Source: Tritrichomonas musculus (lineage: Eukaryota > Parabasalia > Tritrichomonadida > Tritrichomonadidae). Taken from it: DNA of 64,000 nt. Of this stretch, positions 33,270 to 43,988 are shown piece after piece. A model generated the notes under the pieces. It was not told the origin of the DNA, searched no databases, and saw only the letters and a program-made list of their open reading frames with translations. Numbering within the stretch: position 1 is the stretch's first letter; the number at the start of each line of letters is the position of its first letter. Both the position numbers and the translations under genes were made by a program. Location of the stretch: the NCBI GenBank assembly GCA_039105265.1, contig JAPFFF010000010.1, positions 4,836,001 to 4,900,000 of the forward strand, given 5' to 3'.

Positions 33270-33887
33270 ATGTTTATTTTCTTCTCAATCTTTGCAGTTA
33301 TCCATGAGCCACCTTCTGTCCGATATTCATCCGCCATTCAGATCAAAAATGTTTATTCTAAAAATCGACTTACGGTAACTACAGAAACAGGAGGGATTCA
33401 ATATCAACAGCCAACAATTTACAGTACTCGACCACCATTTGATGACGGTTGGACTTGGATCATTAATCCAGAAGAAGATAATATCACTCTTGCTCGAACT
33501 CCAATCAAATGTGGTTCAAATATAACAATGATGAATCCTTTAAATAAACTTTACGTTTCGACAACCTCAAATTCTGAAAAAGTTGAAGTTGTTCCTTCTG
33601 CTCATTTACAAGGAAAACAATCAGTTTGGACAGTAATTTGTGAAAGCGGCGATGTTTGGATCAGAGATAAACAAATTCAATTATTAAATGCCAAATATAA
33701 CTGTTATTTATCAACTTCTCTCGCACTCAGAACTAAAGAGCTTGTTAACCGATATAATGTTACTTGTTCATCACTTTCAGCAGATGCAATTTGGAAAGCA
33801 TCTGAAGGAATCTACTTCCTCGATCGAGAAACTCAAAATAAAAAGAATGATGATAGCAATGAAGATAATCATAAGGAAGATCTTTAA
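33270..33887 (+). CDS. SDF2: SDF2-like MIR-domain protein of the ER lumen
   Basis: 205 residues. A short hydrophobic start (MFIFFSIFAVIHE) looks like a signal peptide. MIR beta-trefoil repeats follow with residues typical of SDF2: RTPIKCGSNITMMNPLNKLYV, SVWTVICESGDVWIRDKQIQLLN, and AIWKASEGIYFL near the end. The tail finishes HKEDL, close to KDEL-type retention signals, which supports residence in the ER lumen. In animals and plants SDF2 works with ERdj3/BiP and O-mannosylation quality control; the same role here is inferred. Length matches the family. Confidence 0.9.
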   Translation: MFIFFSIFAVIHEPPSVRYSSAIQIKNVYSKNRLTVTTETGGIQYQQPTIYSTRPPFDDGWTWIINPEEDNITLARTPIKCGSNITMMNPLNKLYVSTTSNSEKVEVVPSAHLQGKQSVWTVICESGDVWIRDKQIQLLNAKYNCYLSTSLALRTKELVNRYNVTCSSLSADAIWKASEGIYFLDRETQNKKNDDSNEDNHKEDL

Positions 33888-34077
33888 ATTAGTGATTTGA
33901 TTGAAATTATAATATCTAAATATTTTAATATATAATTAACCAATTTCTTTTCCTTTTTTAGAGTAATAAATTATTCATGTATTAAAAATTTTCCTCTTAT
34001 CAAATTGAAAATTTGAGTGTAAATTGAATATTCAATTACAAATTCAATTTTTTAAATTTTAATGTCAAAATTATTTA

Positions 34078-36462
34078 ATGGATTCACTCAATGAAGACCC
34101 AATATACATTAACCTTTATAACAAGGTTCAGAAAGCGCAATCTGATATTCAATCTGATATATTAATTGCAAGAGAATTAGAAGTTCATGCAAATCAAAAC
34201 CAAGATGAATTATTAATCAAATGTTTACATATAACAATTGCACAATATAAACAATATTATATGCAGATATTATTGATTTATATTTTAACAAATAACGCCA
34301 AAAACAAAGTTCCTTTTGAAAGCTTCAATTCTCTTTTAACAAAAGAGTGTAAGGATTCAAAAGAAATTATTGGAAAAGAATTCAACTACAAAAATCTTCC
34401 AGAATTACTAGTTTTTCTAAATAAGAAAGGGGATAAGGATTTAATTGATATCATGACTTTTAGTTTTATTCCTTCTTTATTCACAGTATTTATTGAAGAA
34501 GAAAAATTTAAGTCATTTATTGAATTTATCAATCTTTTGCCACCAGATTTGCAACCCTTATATTCTAGATCATTATTTTTGTCACCACTTTTAGTAAAAT
34601 TTTTTTACATTACTTTTTACAATAACCTAAAACCATTTTATGAAGGTTCAATATCCACATTTGCAAATAATTTAAATAGTAATCAGATACACTTTCTTAG
34701 TAATCAAATTTTAGAATCTATAAAATCAAATATTAAATTAATACCATCTTATATAGAAATTTTTCTTAAAAGCTTTGACGATGTGGAAACAAGAAAAAGA
34801 ATTTTAAAGGAAGCATTATTTGATCCACTAATTGAACATCCAGAAATATTCATAGTTGTTGACTTTTATAATGCTGAAAATCCATTAACATCTTCTCATA
34901 TTAATAGAATTTTAAAGCAAATAATTTCCGAAGACTTTATAACGGACTTCGATAAAATAATCATAGAAAACAACAGCTTTTATCATTTATTTTTGAACAA
35001 GCAATATATTGACTCATACCATAAACAACTTCGTGATCATATAATTTTAAGTAATATTGATCAAATTACCATGGATTTTTGCTTATCATATAAAAAAAAT
35101 AAAGGTAAAACGAATAACAAAAAAATATACAAAATAATTGAAGGAATGAAATTAAAAGATTATTTGCTATACAACTACGGGTTCGAAGAAAAAAATAATA
35201 CAGGACCAAAATTATATATGACGATGATCGGACGCCCTAGAGAAGACGACGTGGAAGATGAACAAAAAGATGATGATCATATAGAAGAAGAGGATACAAT
35301 CGAAGATGCTGACCAGTGGACTATTTTTCGCCAATTTCTTAAAGATTGTCCACCACTTTTACCTATAATGGAAACCAGCACCGATAACTTTGATACTATT
35401 GATGATTTAAAGGAACCATTATTAAAATTGATTGACGACAATTTTATTGAAAAGTTTGATCCAATGTCAAGTATCAGAGATCAACTTAATTATCAATCAA
35501 TATCTAACAAAATTCAGATTAATAAAAAGAATTGCGATAAAAGACTTAAATCGATATACATAAAGCATAAAAAAACACAAGAAAGGCTTATTGCTAATAC
35601 AGTACTCCAGAATGAACTTACTCATTTAAATGGTATAATAATTAACCAAAGCCAATTCATTAAGAAAGTTTTTATATCGTTTATGACAAGAAATATTGAG
35701 CCAACATTAAAACCTCCAATGAATATTGAAAATATTATTAAAAATCCTCATAAAATTGTTGAAAATATGAGAGAATATGTAAAAGAATGTCATAATCTCT
35801 CATTACAATTTATTAGAGGTGTTCCTACAATCAGCAAACCGATTTTTGTCCAACGGTTTTACAAGAATTTAACATTTAATTCTTATTTGAGTCATAGACA
35901 TGATTTATTGAAATATGATCAGGCTATTCATCATTTTTTATGTGAAAACTTCTATATTGTTTGGAAAAATCTACCCAAAGATGGTATATCTAAGAAATTG
36001 CCAATCATAATTGAACATGAACTATCAATTTTTAATGCTCCATCAATCATGCTCAAAAAAGCGTTTGAATGTAATTGCGATCCTCTTTCGAAAATATATT
36101 ACATTTTTCATATCCTAAATTATGTCACTTTAGATGTTTGCCCTTCTTTTGGCGCTGATGAAACATTTACAACTTCAATAACTTTCTTGGCTTACTCAAA
36201 TCCTCCTCATATGATTTCGAATTTACAATTTATGCTTGAATATATTCAATGTGAACATGATTTGGATCTTTTAGAGGCTTCTGGCTGCTTGACAACTCTT
36301 TTATCTTATTCCCAATTCTTTATGGAACTTGATATAGGAGTCAAAATTAAACTTGATCAGTTTTCTGATAACTTTTCATCAATAGAAGATATACAAGAGT
36401 ATCCTATACAAAGAAAATCATTTTTTGATTTTCTTCGTAAACCGAAACCTAAATCACAGTAA
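34078..36462 (+). CDS. VPS9-domain protein (Rab5-type GEF family)
   Basis: 794 residues. The C-terminal region shows VPS9 features: DVCPSFGADETFTTSITFLAYSNPPHMISNLQFMLEYI, then DLLEASGCLTTLLSYSQFF, matching the conserved GAD (catalytic Asp) and NPPHxxSNLQ motifs. The tyrosine usual just before the L/F-T-x-L motif appears to be cysteine here, which may lower exchange activity. Residues 1-550 are helical and unrecognised, with an acidic patch (EEEDTIEDADQ). Role inferred: endosomal Rab activation. The start is the ATG at 34078. Confidence 0.85.
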   Translation: MDSLNEDPIYINLYNKVQKAQSDIQSDILIARELEVHANQNQDELLIKCLHITIAQYKQYYMQILLIYILTNNAKNKVPFESFNSLLTKECKDSKEIIGKEFNYKNLPELLVFLNKKGDKDLIDIMTFSFIPSLFTVFIEEEKFKSFIEFINLLPPDLQPLYSRSLFLSPLLVKFFYITFYNNLKPFYEGSISTFANNLNSNQIHFLSNQILESIKSNIKLIPSYIEIFLKSFDDVETRKRILKEALFDPLIEHPEIFIVVDFYNAENPLTSSHINRILKQIISEDFITDFDKIIIENNSFYHLFLNKQYIDSYHKQLRDHIILSNIDQITMDFCLSYKKNKGKTNNKKIYKIIEGMKLKDYLLYNYGFEEKNNTGPKLYMTMIGRPREDDVEDEQKDDDHIEEEDTIEDADQWTIFRQFLKDCPPLLPIMETSTDNFDTIDDLKEPLLKLIDDNFIEKFDPMSSIRDQLNYQSISNKIQINKKNCDKRLKSIYIKHKKTQERLIANTVLQNELTHLNGIIINQSQFIKKVFISFMTRNIEPTLKPPMNIENIIKNPHKIVENMREYVKECHNLSLQFIRGVPTISKPIFVQRFYKNLTFNSYLSHRHDLLKYDQAIHHFLCENFYIVWKNLPKDGISKKLPIIIEHELSIFNAPSIMLKKAFECNCDPLSKIYYIFHILNYVTLDVCPSFGADETFTTSITFLAYSNPPHMISNLQFMLEYIQCEHDLDLLEASGCLTTLLSYSQFFMELDIGVKIKLDQFSDNFSSIEDIQEYPIQRKSFFDFLRKPKPKSQ

Positions 36463-36612
36463 TACCTATAAGCTTTTAAAAGAAATTGAAATATTTTGAT
36501 TATATATATAAAAAATTAATACTGGCATTATATATTATAATAGTGAGAAAAAAACATAATATTTTAAAGTAAATATAGATTTAATAATGTTCAATTTTTA
36601 AATATTGAAAAT

Positions 36613-37875
36613 TTATGCAAAATCGAAAGTTGCCGCAAATTTAATCGCTGCAGCATCAAGAACTTCTTTATCAGCATTTGGAATCAAGAAATTTTCATAA
36701 TTGTCAATTTCATTTTGAACTGCTTTAATCTGAAGATCTTCTGCAGAAAGAATAGTTATTTTAAGCATATTTTGGGTAATTGACAACTTTTCTTTCAAAT
36801 CAAGCATTTCTGCCTCAAGTTTCTTCCATCTGAATTTCTCATCTTTGATGAGATCGCTACACTCTTTCTCTTTTGCTTTAATCTGATCAATAAAATCTTG
36901 AATACCAACATCTGCATCTTTTAATTTCTCCATAGCTTCTTTACAGAGATCAAGAGGTGGAAACTTAAGAGTTTCTTGCATTTTCGCTTGAGCTTCGAGT
37001 GCTTCTGGATCTGGCTCACCTTCTTCTTCCTCTTCAACAGGCTTCTCAACTTTTTCTTCTTCTTCATTTTGATTTTCATCTTTCTCTGGATTTTCCCCAT
37101 CTTCTTGATCATTTTCTTGAGTTTCGTTTTCACCATTATTTTGAACATCGTCTGTAACTTCTGCTTCTGCGTTTTCTGCTCCATCTTCATTTTCATTCTC
37201 ATTTTCACCTTCTTCACCATCGTTTTCATTTTCTTTTTCTTCATCTGGTACTTCACTTGACTGCTCTTCTTCTTCTTCGTGAACTTCTTTCACAGGATAT
37301 TTATGAAGAGCGTAAAGGACGTCGAGATGAGGTTGGATAACTTTAGCGTAATTTCCTAAATCGTCTATTGCATTTTGGACAGTTTGACAAACCATTTGGT
37401 GCGTTTCAAGCACTTTATTCATTTTATTTAATCGTTCTTCCCGATCTTTAAGTAAAGCATCGACTTTTTTGTCAAATTCTTCTGTATTATTATCTGCTAT
37501 TTGGGTTTCAGCGCGATTAACATGAACCTTACTAATTTCTTCCATTCTTGCATCATCATAATCAATATCAATATTATATTTAAGTTTTGCCCATAGCTTA
37601 AATTCATCAAATCCTCCAATTAAACGCCCTTCACGAGTATAAACAACAGTTTCACCTTTTTCTATTTCAGGCGATGTTATTTCAAGCGGTACTAGAACTT
37701 TTTTATAATGATCATCCCATTGAGATTTTAGTTTTCCTTGCCTATCGATTGTGAAATTTAAATGCTGTTCAAGATTCATTGCTAGAAAATCAGCTTTGGC
37801 ATAAGTTGGTGATTCCAAAAGACCAGTAAGGATCAAGTGATTACAGCCTATCTTATCTAATTTAAAATCTTCCAT
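36613..37875 (-). CDS. MDH1B-N-terminal-like domain fused to an acidic coiled-coil protein
   Basis: 420 residues. The first 110 resemble the non-catalytic N-terminal domain of MDH1B, a cilium-associated malate-dehydrogenase-like protein: LILTGLLESPTYAKADFLA (like LAG..CPYYAK.ELVA) and GRLIGGFDEFKLWAKLKYNID (like GLLLGGYNEFLEYAQLYY). No malate dehydrogenase domain follows; instead there is coiled coil (about 130-200), a roughly 100-residue Glu/Asn tract, and more coiled coil. A flagellar or cytoskeletal adaptor is plausible. The similarity is from memory of the family, not a search. Divergent from the next gene, with starts 18 nt apart. Confidence 0.75.
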   Translation of the reverse strand: MEDFKLDKIGCNHLILTGLLESPTYAKADFLAMNLEQHLNFTIDRQGKLKSQWDDHYKKVLVPLEITSPEIEKGETVVYTREGRLIGGFDEFKLWAKLKYNIDIDYDDARMEEISKVHVNRAETQIADNNTEEFDKKVDALLKDREERLNKMNKVLETHQMVCQTVQNAIDDLGNYAKVIQPHLDVLYALHKYPVKEVHEEEEEQSSEVPDEEKENENDGEEGENENENEDGAENAEAEVTDDVQNNGENETQENDQEDGENPEKDENQNEEEEKVEKPVEEEEEGEPDPEALEAQAKMQETLKFPPLDLCKEAMEKLKDADVGIQDFIDQIKAKEKECSDLIKDEKFRWKKLEAEMLDLKEKLSITQNMLKITILSAEDLQIKAVQNEIDNYENFLIPNADKEVLDAAAIKFAATFDFA

Positions 37876-37892
37876 TACTGAATTTTATTAAT

Positions 37893-39446
37893 GTGATTAC
37901 AAATTTACACGTTAATTCATATTTTAAACGGCTTCTCAAATGGCAACAAATAAGCATTGAAAAAGTCAAATTCCATATATATCTTAATTTGTATTACAAA
38001 GAAGACCAGGATTTTTTTACATCAACAAGGATTCAAGATAATCTTTTACCAGAAGAGAAAGAAATTATTCTACCATCAGTTTCAATTGAAGAAATTTATC
38101 AAAGGCTTATTACTGAGATAGAAAATCCAGAAGAAAACTATTACGATCTAATGAAAAATATTATTTTTGCTCAATATTACTTAAATGACCCTAATATAGG
38201 GCGTAATGTTTGCTATCAGTCTTTTTTAAGAAAAATGGGAAATATTATCATTAATAGTCAAAACCAATTTTCAATGACAATGCGGACAGATGCGATATAT
38301 TTAATTGATAAATTTATGGAGCATAAAAAAGATGATTCAATTCATTTTATTCGTAGTTTAGATATGGCTGACGGATTTTTAACATTATTTGAAGAAACAA
38401 GTGACGAAAAATTAAATAATTATTTACTTCACTTCTTTTTGCTCCTCGCAGGACATTGCAGAGAATGCCAAGAACATATTATTGGATATTTTATAAATCA
38501 TCCAAACGCTTTTGAAAAAATTATGCGATATATTCGGTCGATAGATCCTATTGACCAAGAGCTAAAAAAATGGAGTTTGCTTTTTCTTAAAAATTTATCA
38601 AAATACGAAATGATAAAAAAAAGGGATTCGGCATTTTACCAGATTAAATGCAATATTACAATATTTTGTGCTAAATCATTTTTACACATTCTTCTTACTA
38701 GCCAAGATTTTCCTCCTTCTCAAGATTTTGTTGAATCAATATTTGGTTTGTGTCTAATTATACAAAATAAACCCAATAGTATTTGGAGACCTGTTCTTCA
38801 AGGACCTCTCACGGAAAACATATCCCAATGGCTAAAAAGTTTCGATTATCCAGATGTAATTTGTGCATTTTTGATTCTTATATACCATTGGTATTTGAAA
38901 AATGAAACTTTTGACTCTTTTGATGTTGGTTTAATTATCAATTTTTTGATTTATCAAAATACATCATACCCAGATCATATACAATCTGTCCGTTATTTTG
39001 CTACTCGTACTATTTATGCAATTGCATTAAGAGGAAAACAGTTTATTTCAAATCTGATCGAGAAAAACATACTTGATATCGCATTACAATTGTTTTCAGA
39101 ATCAAATTTTAAGATTAAAAAGAGTATTGCTTCTTTTTCAAGTATTATAGCAAAAAGAGCAAACGAATCTGACAAAAGAAATATGGCTAAATTAGGATAT
39201 TTAAACATATTTCTTGAATCTATTGATCCCGTAGATGATGAACTGACATATGATATGCTCAGTGCAATCATGTCTCTTTTTCAAGCTTCGCAAAACCAGG
39301 AATACAATTGTTGCGTTGAAATAATTCAACAGATTCCTGAATTTGGAAGTATTTCAGATATTGCAAACAGCGGAGATCCAAATTCTAAATCAGTTGATCT
39401 AGCTCGACTTTTTTTGAGCCAATACTTTATTAATGAAGAACAATAA
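37893..39446 (+). CDS. Helical-repeat (armadillo-like) protein, start unclear
   Basis: An open frame of 517 codons, all helical and ARM/HEAT-like (for example KLNNYLLHFFLLLAGHCRECQEHIIGYF). It has no ATG until 38151; the frame is open back to a stop at 37863, with only GTG at 37893. Protein-like sequence precedes 38151 (LLPEEKEIILPSVSIEEIYQRLITEIE), so a start at 38151 would discard plausible coding. A small unseen 5' exon, a non-ATG start or a lost start codon are the options. Family unrecognised. Confidence 0.75.
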   Translation: MITNLHVNSYFKRLLKWQQISIEKVKFHIYLNLYYKEDQDFFTSTRIQDNLLPEEKEIILPSVSIEEIYQRLITEIENPEENYYDLMKNIIFAQYYLNDPNIGRNVCYQSFLRKMGNIIINSQNQFSMTMRTDAIYLIDKFMEHKKDDSIHFIRSLDMADGFLTLFEETSDEKLNNYLLHFFLLLAGHCRECQEHIIGYFINHPNAFEKIMRYIRSIDPIDQELKKWSLLFLKNLSKYEMIKKRDSAFYQIKCNITIFCAKSFLHILLTSQDFPPSQDFVESIFGLCLIIQNKPNSIWRPVLQGPLTENISQWLKSFDYPDVICAFLILIYHWYLKNETFDSFDVGLIINFLIYQNTSYPDHIQSVRYFATRTIYAIALRGKQFISNLIEKNILDIALQLFSESNFKIKKSIASFSSIIAKRANESDKRNMAKLGYLNIFLESIDPVDDELTYDMLSAIMSLFQASQNQEYNCCVEIIQQIPEFGSISDIANSGDPNSKSVDLARLFLSQYFINEEQ

Positions 39447-39684
39447 ATAACTATCTGCATTTTATCTGTTTGCATATTGCTCAAATCTAGAGTTCATTAA
39501 GAGATCTCTTAATCATGTAATAAATTATTGAAAACACGTATCATTATTTGAATTTTTTCCCTTGTGTTTTATAAATTTAACTGATCAGAACTTTGTATAT
39601 GTCTCTTTGCTAAATTTCATTTATTCCTTGAATTAAACTTTTGTTTATTTATTTGGTCTGAATCTGAAAATTTTAAATTCAAGA

Positions 39685-40380
39685 ATGAACCCTACTGTCA
39701 AAAAACACTGTTTAAAAATAATGGATGAGTTAATTGCTCGTGAAATAGCAGATATTTTTGTTGAACCTGTTGATCCAGTTCTTGATGGTTGTCCTGATTA
39801 TTTTGACGTTATTCTCAACCCAATGGATCTTACAACATGTAAAACAAAACTTGAGAAAAATAAATATGAAACTTTACAAGAATGGAAAGACGATGTTAAT
39901 TTAATTTGGTCAAATGCGATATTATTCAACGGTTCTGAATCGATTATAGGAATTATTGCTCAAGAACTACAAGATGTTTTTAATGAATATACAAAGTTTT
40001 TTACCGAATCTCCATCTGATGATTGGATTACACAATTAAATTCTATTTGCGAAGATTTTAGTCAAGAAGTTAAAGCTCTAACAATAGCAAATCCCTATAC
40101 AACTAGAAAATCGCCATCTCTTATGACATTGACTCCGGCTCCTTCAGACATTGAAGATTTAAATATGTCACATGAAGATATCGTTCAACTTGGTGAAGAA
40201 ATTAAAAACTTAAGTGATCAAAAAAGTATTCAAAGAATGTTTGATTGCCTTAAATCTATGGAACCCACGCTAGTTGGTGATAGAAAAGGTTTGACTATTA
40301 ATATTTGCGAACTACCTCATTCAACTCTACTAGCATTGCGAGAAGAGCTCGATTCCATAATGCGCGGATCAGAGCACTAA
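39685..40380 (+). CDS. Minimal BET protein: one bromodomain plus NET domain
   Basis: 231 residues. The bromodomain is at about 8-106: PDYFDVILNPMDLTTCKTKL (the PMDL motif), LIWSNAILFNG with Asn82 in the acetyl-lysine-anchoring position. After a short linker, residues 161-226 fit an extraterminal (NET) domain: EEIKNLSDQKSIQRMFDCLKS...LTINICELPHSTLLALREEL. Animal BET proteins have two bromodomains and long tails; this is a compact one-plus-NET version, as in plant GTE and protist relatives. A chromatin reader in transcription is the likely role. The short leader AAATTCAAGA precedes the ATG. Confidence 0.88.
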   Translation: MNPTVKKHCLKIMDELIAREIADIFVEPVDPVLDGCPDYFDVILNPMDLTTCKTKLEKNKYETLQEWKDDVNLIWSNAILFNGSESIIGIIAQELQDVFNEYTKFFTESPSDDWITQLNSICEDFSQEVKALTIANPYTTRKSPSLMTLTPAPSDIEDLNMSHEDIVQLGEEIKNLSDQKSIQRMFDCLKSMEPTLVGDRKGLTINICELPHSTLLALREELDSIMRGSEH

Positions 40381-41894
40381 CGAAGGACAATTTCTTTTTC
40401 TTTTTTTTAATTGCTACTTGTTTGTATTTTTGATTATTGTTTAGATAAACTTCTCTTAAATTATAAATTTAATTAATTTAGATAGCTCGCTTCTTTGTAA
40501 AATTAACAACTTCTTTTTATAAATATCCCAATACTAATTTTAAGTTTTTCTATATTTTCTGTATCTAATTAGTAAATACATTTTCCCCACCTTATGAATA
40601 TATAATTAATATATTTGTTACCGCCAATTTCTATTTTAAAATATTTTTTTTTTCAATATTTTTTGTACTCAATAAAATGAATAGAGATAATATACCTAAG
40701 CATATTTATCAAGTTTGATTGCTTGTTCATAATATCCACATAGCGTTCCTGATAAATATTTTTTTCAATAGTTTTTCTCTTTTTACTGTGAACATTTATA
40801 TCTTATTATTTAGCAAATAAATTCATGTATTTTAATTATTATTAACATTAAGTATATATATAATATACAATAAAATCATAAAATAATCAAAATATATTAA
40901 ACAAAACAATAAAAATTAAATTTTATTTTTGGGTAAATTAAACATTTGATTGATTTCTGTTTCTAATTTTTAAAATGATCGTCTTCATATTTTGATTGCA
41001 ATTTAACGAGAACAAAAGCATTTAATCCAATTCTCATAGTATTATCTATTATTTAAGATTTTTGGTAAACTATAGATTTTTTCAATTAAATAAACTTCAA
41101 GCTGCGCATTTCAAATCGGCCCTTTTAACGGATATTTGACCATAAATTGGCCTTTAAAAGTGCGAAAAAGGGCCGATGGTGATTATTGGCTATATTTATA
41201 AGAAAATCAAGAAATAATTTTATATCAGACTTGGTTTCTTCAATTTTTTGTATTTTAATTCCATCGATTAAATTTTTGAAATTTTATCAATTGAATCATC
41301 TTGATCCAAATAGGATAGAAATTTTAGCTGAAGTTCCTTGTTTTTCGTGATGAATTCTTGGTAAAACATTAGAAAAATTGTATTCTGGAATAAGTAATTT
41401 TGTATATTGAAAAAGTTCAAATTGAAAGCTTTTTTTTACTGTTTTCAATGGTTTGAAATTTTTTTTCAATCATTTCAAAATTATTTCAGCATTCGTTCAT
41501 TATTTGAGAGAAAAGTCTTAAATTGCTTTAAATATATAAACAATTATGATATAATCTTAATACAAATTAAACTAATATATTATATATTATATTTATTAAA
41601 TATTTATAAAATATAAAATCAAGATATTCATATTTAATACTTTCAATTAAATTATCAAAAAGTTATAATCACTCAATCCACTTTTACTACAAAAAAAATA
41701 CAGTATTTTTGTAGCACTACAAAACTATTCAATTTTGTATTTTGCCTTGTATTATTTGTATTTTGCCTTATTATTATAGCTTATTACTCTACAGAGATAT
41801 TTTTTTGTTTATTTCCACAATGTTAATTTTTTTAAATTATTTTTATCATTGATATTAAAAATATTAAAATCATCACTTAAAAATCATTTTTTAA
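40381..41894. other. AT-rich intergenic region
   Basis: About 1.5 kb with no gene. It contains a GC-rich hairpin (separate entry) and low-complexity A/T. Confidence 0.4.
41115..41177. repeat. GC-rich 12-bp hairpin arms, ATCGGCCCTTTT
   Basis: ATCGGCCCTTTT and its complement AAAAGGGCCGAT are separated by 39 nt. This stands out from the AT-rich surroundings. It may be a fold-back remnant or a structured RNA; nothing more is visible. Confidence 0.55.
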
Positions 41895-42134
41895 GGTACA
41901 AATCCAGTACGTTTAGTAACCGCAATTTTTTTTGACATTCTCAAAGAATAAAATGACATGTTAAATAAAAAACGATTATTTTCATCCATTTCATATAACA
42001 TGTCATAATGTTTATTTAAATTGTAAAATAAGTGTCAAAAACAAACCTAGTCAATTTAAACTTTTTCAGAGACATGCAACTATTCAAATAATAAACGTTC
42101 TCATATTCAAAAAATAACGTACTGGATTTGTACC
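41895..42134. mobile_element. TTAA-flanked 240-bp MITE, family C, copy 1
   Basis: Termini GGTACAAATCCAGTACGTT and AACGTACTGGATTTGTACC are near-perfect inverses, flanked by TTAA on both sides (41891-41894, 42135-42138). A second inverted pair around GACATGTTA/TAACATGTC lies inside. No ORF. TTAA duplication indicates piggyBac or Kolobok mobilisation. Confidence 0.88.
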
Positions 42135-42384
42135 TTAAAAAAAACAATCAAATAAAATTACAGATAAATTTTATATCAAAAAGTTAAAAATTAAATTTTA
42201 AATCATTGAAATTTGAATTGATATTATTTATATGATACTTTAAAAAGTTAAATTTTTAATGTTTATTTTTTTCAATTTTTTTCATGAATGAAAACTTTTT
42301 TCCTCCTCATTTTGCATTTCAAAAATCAAAAAATATGATTTTTATTTTATATATAATGTATATTATAATATATTTTATATTTAA

Positions 42385-42624
42385 GGTACAAATCCAGTAC
42401 GTTACGTAACCGCCATTTTTTTTGACACTTTATAAGAAAAAATCGACATGTTATATAAAAAATCGAATATCTGACTATTTTTTACATAACATGTCATTGA
42501 ATTAAGAAAAATGTAAAATAAATGTCAAAAACACACCTTGTCAATTTAAACTTTTTCAAAGACCCCCATCTATTCAAATAATAAACGTTCTCACTTACAA
42601 AAAATAACGTACTGGATTTGTACC
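42385..42624. mobile_element. TTAA-flanked 240-bp MITE, family C, copy 2
   Basis: Same 240-bp length, same termini and orientation as the copy 250 bp upstream, with TTAA at 42381-42384 and 42625-42628. The interiors differ at many positions while the ends and the GACATGTTA/TAACATGTC pair are kept, so the copies are not a recent tandem duplication. Confidence 0.88.
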
Positions 42625-43281
42625 TTAATAAAAAATGAATTATAATTGATTATTTTTATTAAATAATAATTGGCAAAAAAAACATTTTTTTGACATGATT
42701 ATGTTTTAGCTACGATATATTTAGTAATTTTGAAATTAAACAAGAAAAACATGGTTTTAACAAAAATTAACAACTTATAAATTTTTTTTTTGTACGTTAA
42801 TTTATCTTTTATCGATTTAATGATATCTTTTTTATAATTTCCTTTCAACTCTGGTTTGATTTAATATACGAAAAATGTTTCATGAATGATACTCTGCTTA
42901 TAAACGATTTTGAACAAGTTGAACAAAAAGTTAACAAAATATATTTAGATATTATGATGAGTAGACTGACCTATTTAAAATCTCAAAGACTAGGCTTGTT
43001 TATATGGTTAACATTTGGATTAACACAGAATGGCATGCAAATCCACTTGTGAACATCCAAATTGAGCGTTTGTAGTTTTTAGCAAAAGTGGATTGAGTGA
43101 ATCTATTTTGAAATTCCTGCATCTTGTTACAGTCATTAAGCTCAACTTCATATTATTTGTCCCTTAAAAAAATGGAATTATTATTTGCTATAGCAAAAAA
43201 TAAATATTATAGTCTTATGGGCTCTAAAAATTAAGTGAAATATTATATTGAAAATAAAATAAAAAATAAATAATCAATTTT

Positions 43282-43629
43282 TTACAAATAAAATTCACAA
43301 CTTCCGTCACGTCTTGTCATATCAAATTTAGCCGTATTTGTTTCATGCTCAAGTGGATCTTTCCCATTACTTAGAATTTCAACAGATGTGCAATGTGCAC
43401 CAAAGGAGTTGAGAGGTTTCCCACTTTTTAAACCATCGACAATTTCTTGGACTTTGTCTTTTGGCCCTTGAAGAGAAATTTCAACATGATCTGGATCTGA
43501 TTCGTCATTTGTTGCTCCAGCAACAACATTACGCTTGATTGCTGCTCTCATAACTGCTTGACGGAATACAACATGCTGAACTTTTCCTTTGACAACGAGA
43601 TAGACAGTTTCGTTATTTTGAGCACTCAT
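43282..43629 (-). CDS. Acylphosphatase
   Basis: 115 residues, slightly longer than the usual 90-100. The active-site loop GKVQHVVFRQAVM places the catalytic Arg at residue 23, and GATNDESD puts the catalytic Asn at residue 41, the same numbers as in animal enzymes. HVEISLQGPKDKVQEIVDGLKSG matches the next strand and helix. It should hydrolyse acyl-phosphates such as 1,3-bisphosphoglycerate. The usual QG of the loop is QH here. Cytosolic. Surrounded by long AT-rich gaps. Confidence 0.88.
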   Translation of the reverse strand: MSAQNNETVYLVVKGKVQHVVFRQAVMRAAIKRNVVAGATNDESDPDHVEISLQGPKDKVQEIVDGLKSGKPLNSFGAHCTSVEILSNGKDPLEHETNTAKFDMTRRDGSCEFYL

Positions 43630-43988
43630 TATTTTTTGTAATCAATGCTGAATCAAATAACCATAACGATCATTTTCCTCATTTTGTTTTGGATCAATGA
43701 TTGAGCAATATCTTCGTTTACAAAAAGAATTTTTAGGATTAAAAAATTATTTAAGAATATAATACTTGAAAAAGTTAAAATTGTTGATTGTATAAAAGAT
43801 ATATGCATTATTTTTTTAAAATACTTTGTAAATTATGAAAAATATACTAAGAACTTAAGCTCAGCCCATACACCAACTACTTTTAAATGAAACAAACTTA
43901 ATCTTCCCCATTTTCATTAAAACATTACAAAAATTGATGTTATGACTTATCAGCAAACTCTGCAATCCTATTATTAATCCAAACCCAA

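Noticed and set aside
36921-37260. Lys-rich and Phe-rich ORFs overlapping the acidic tract
   Set aside because: Shadow frames of the Glu/Asn-rich repeat of the MDH1B-like protein.
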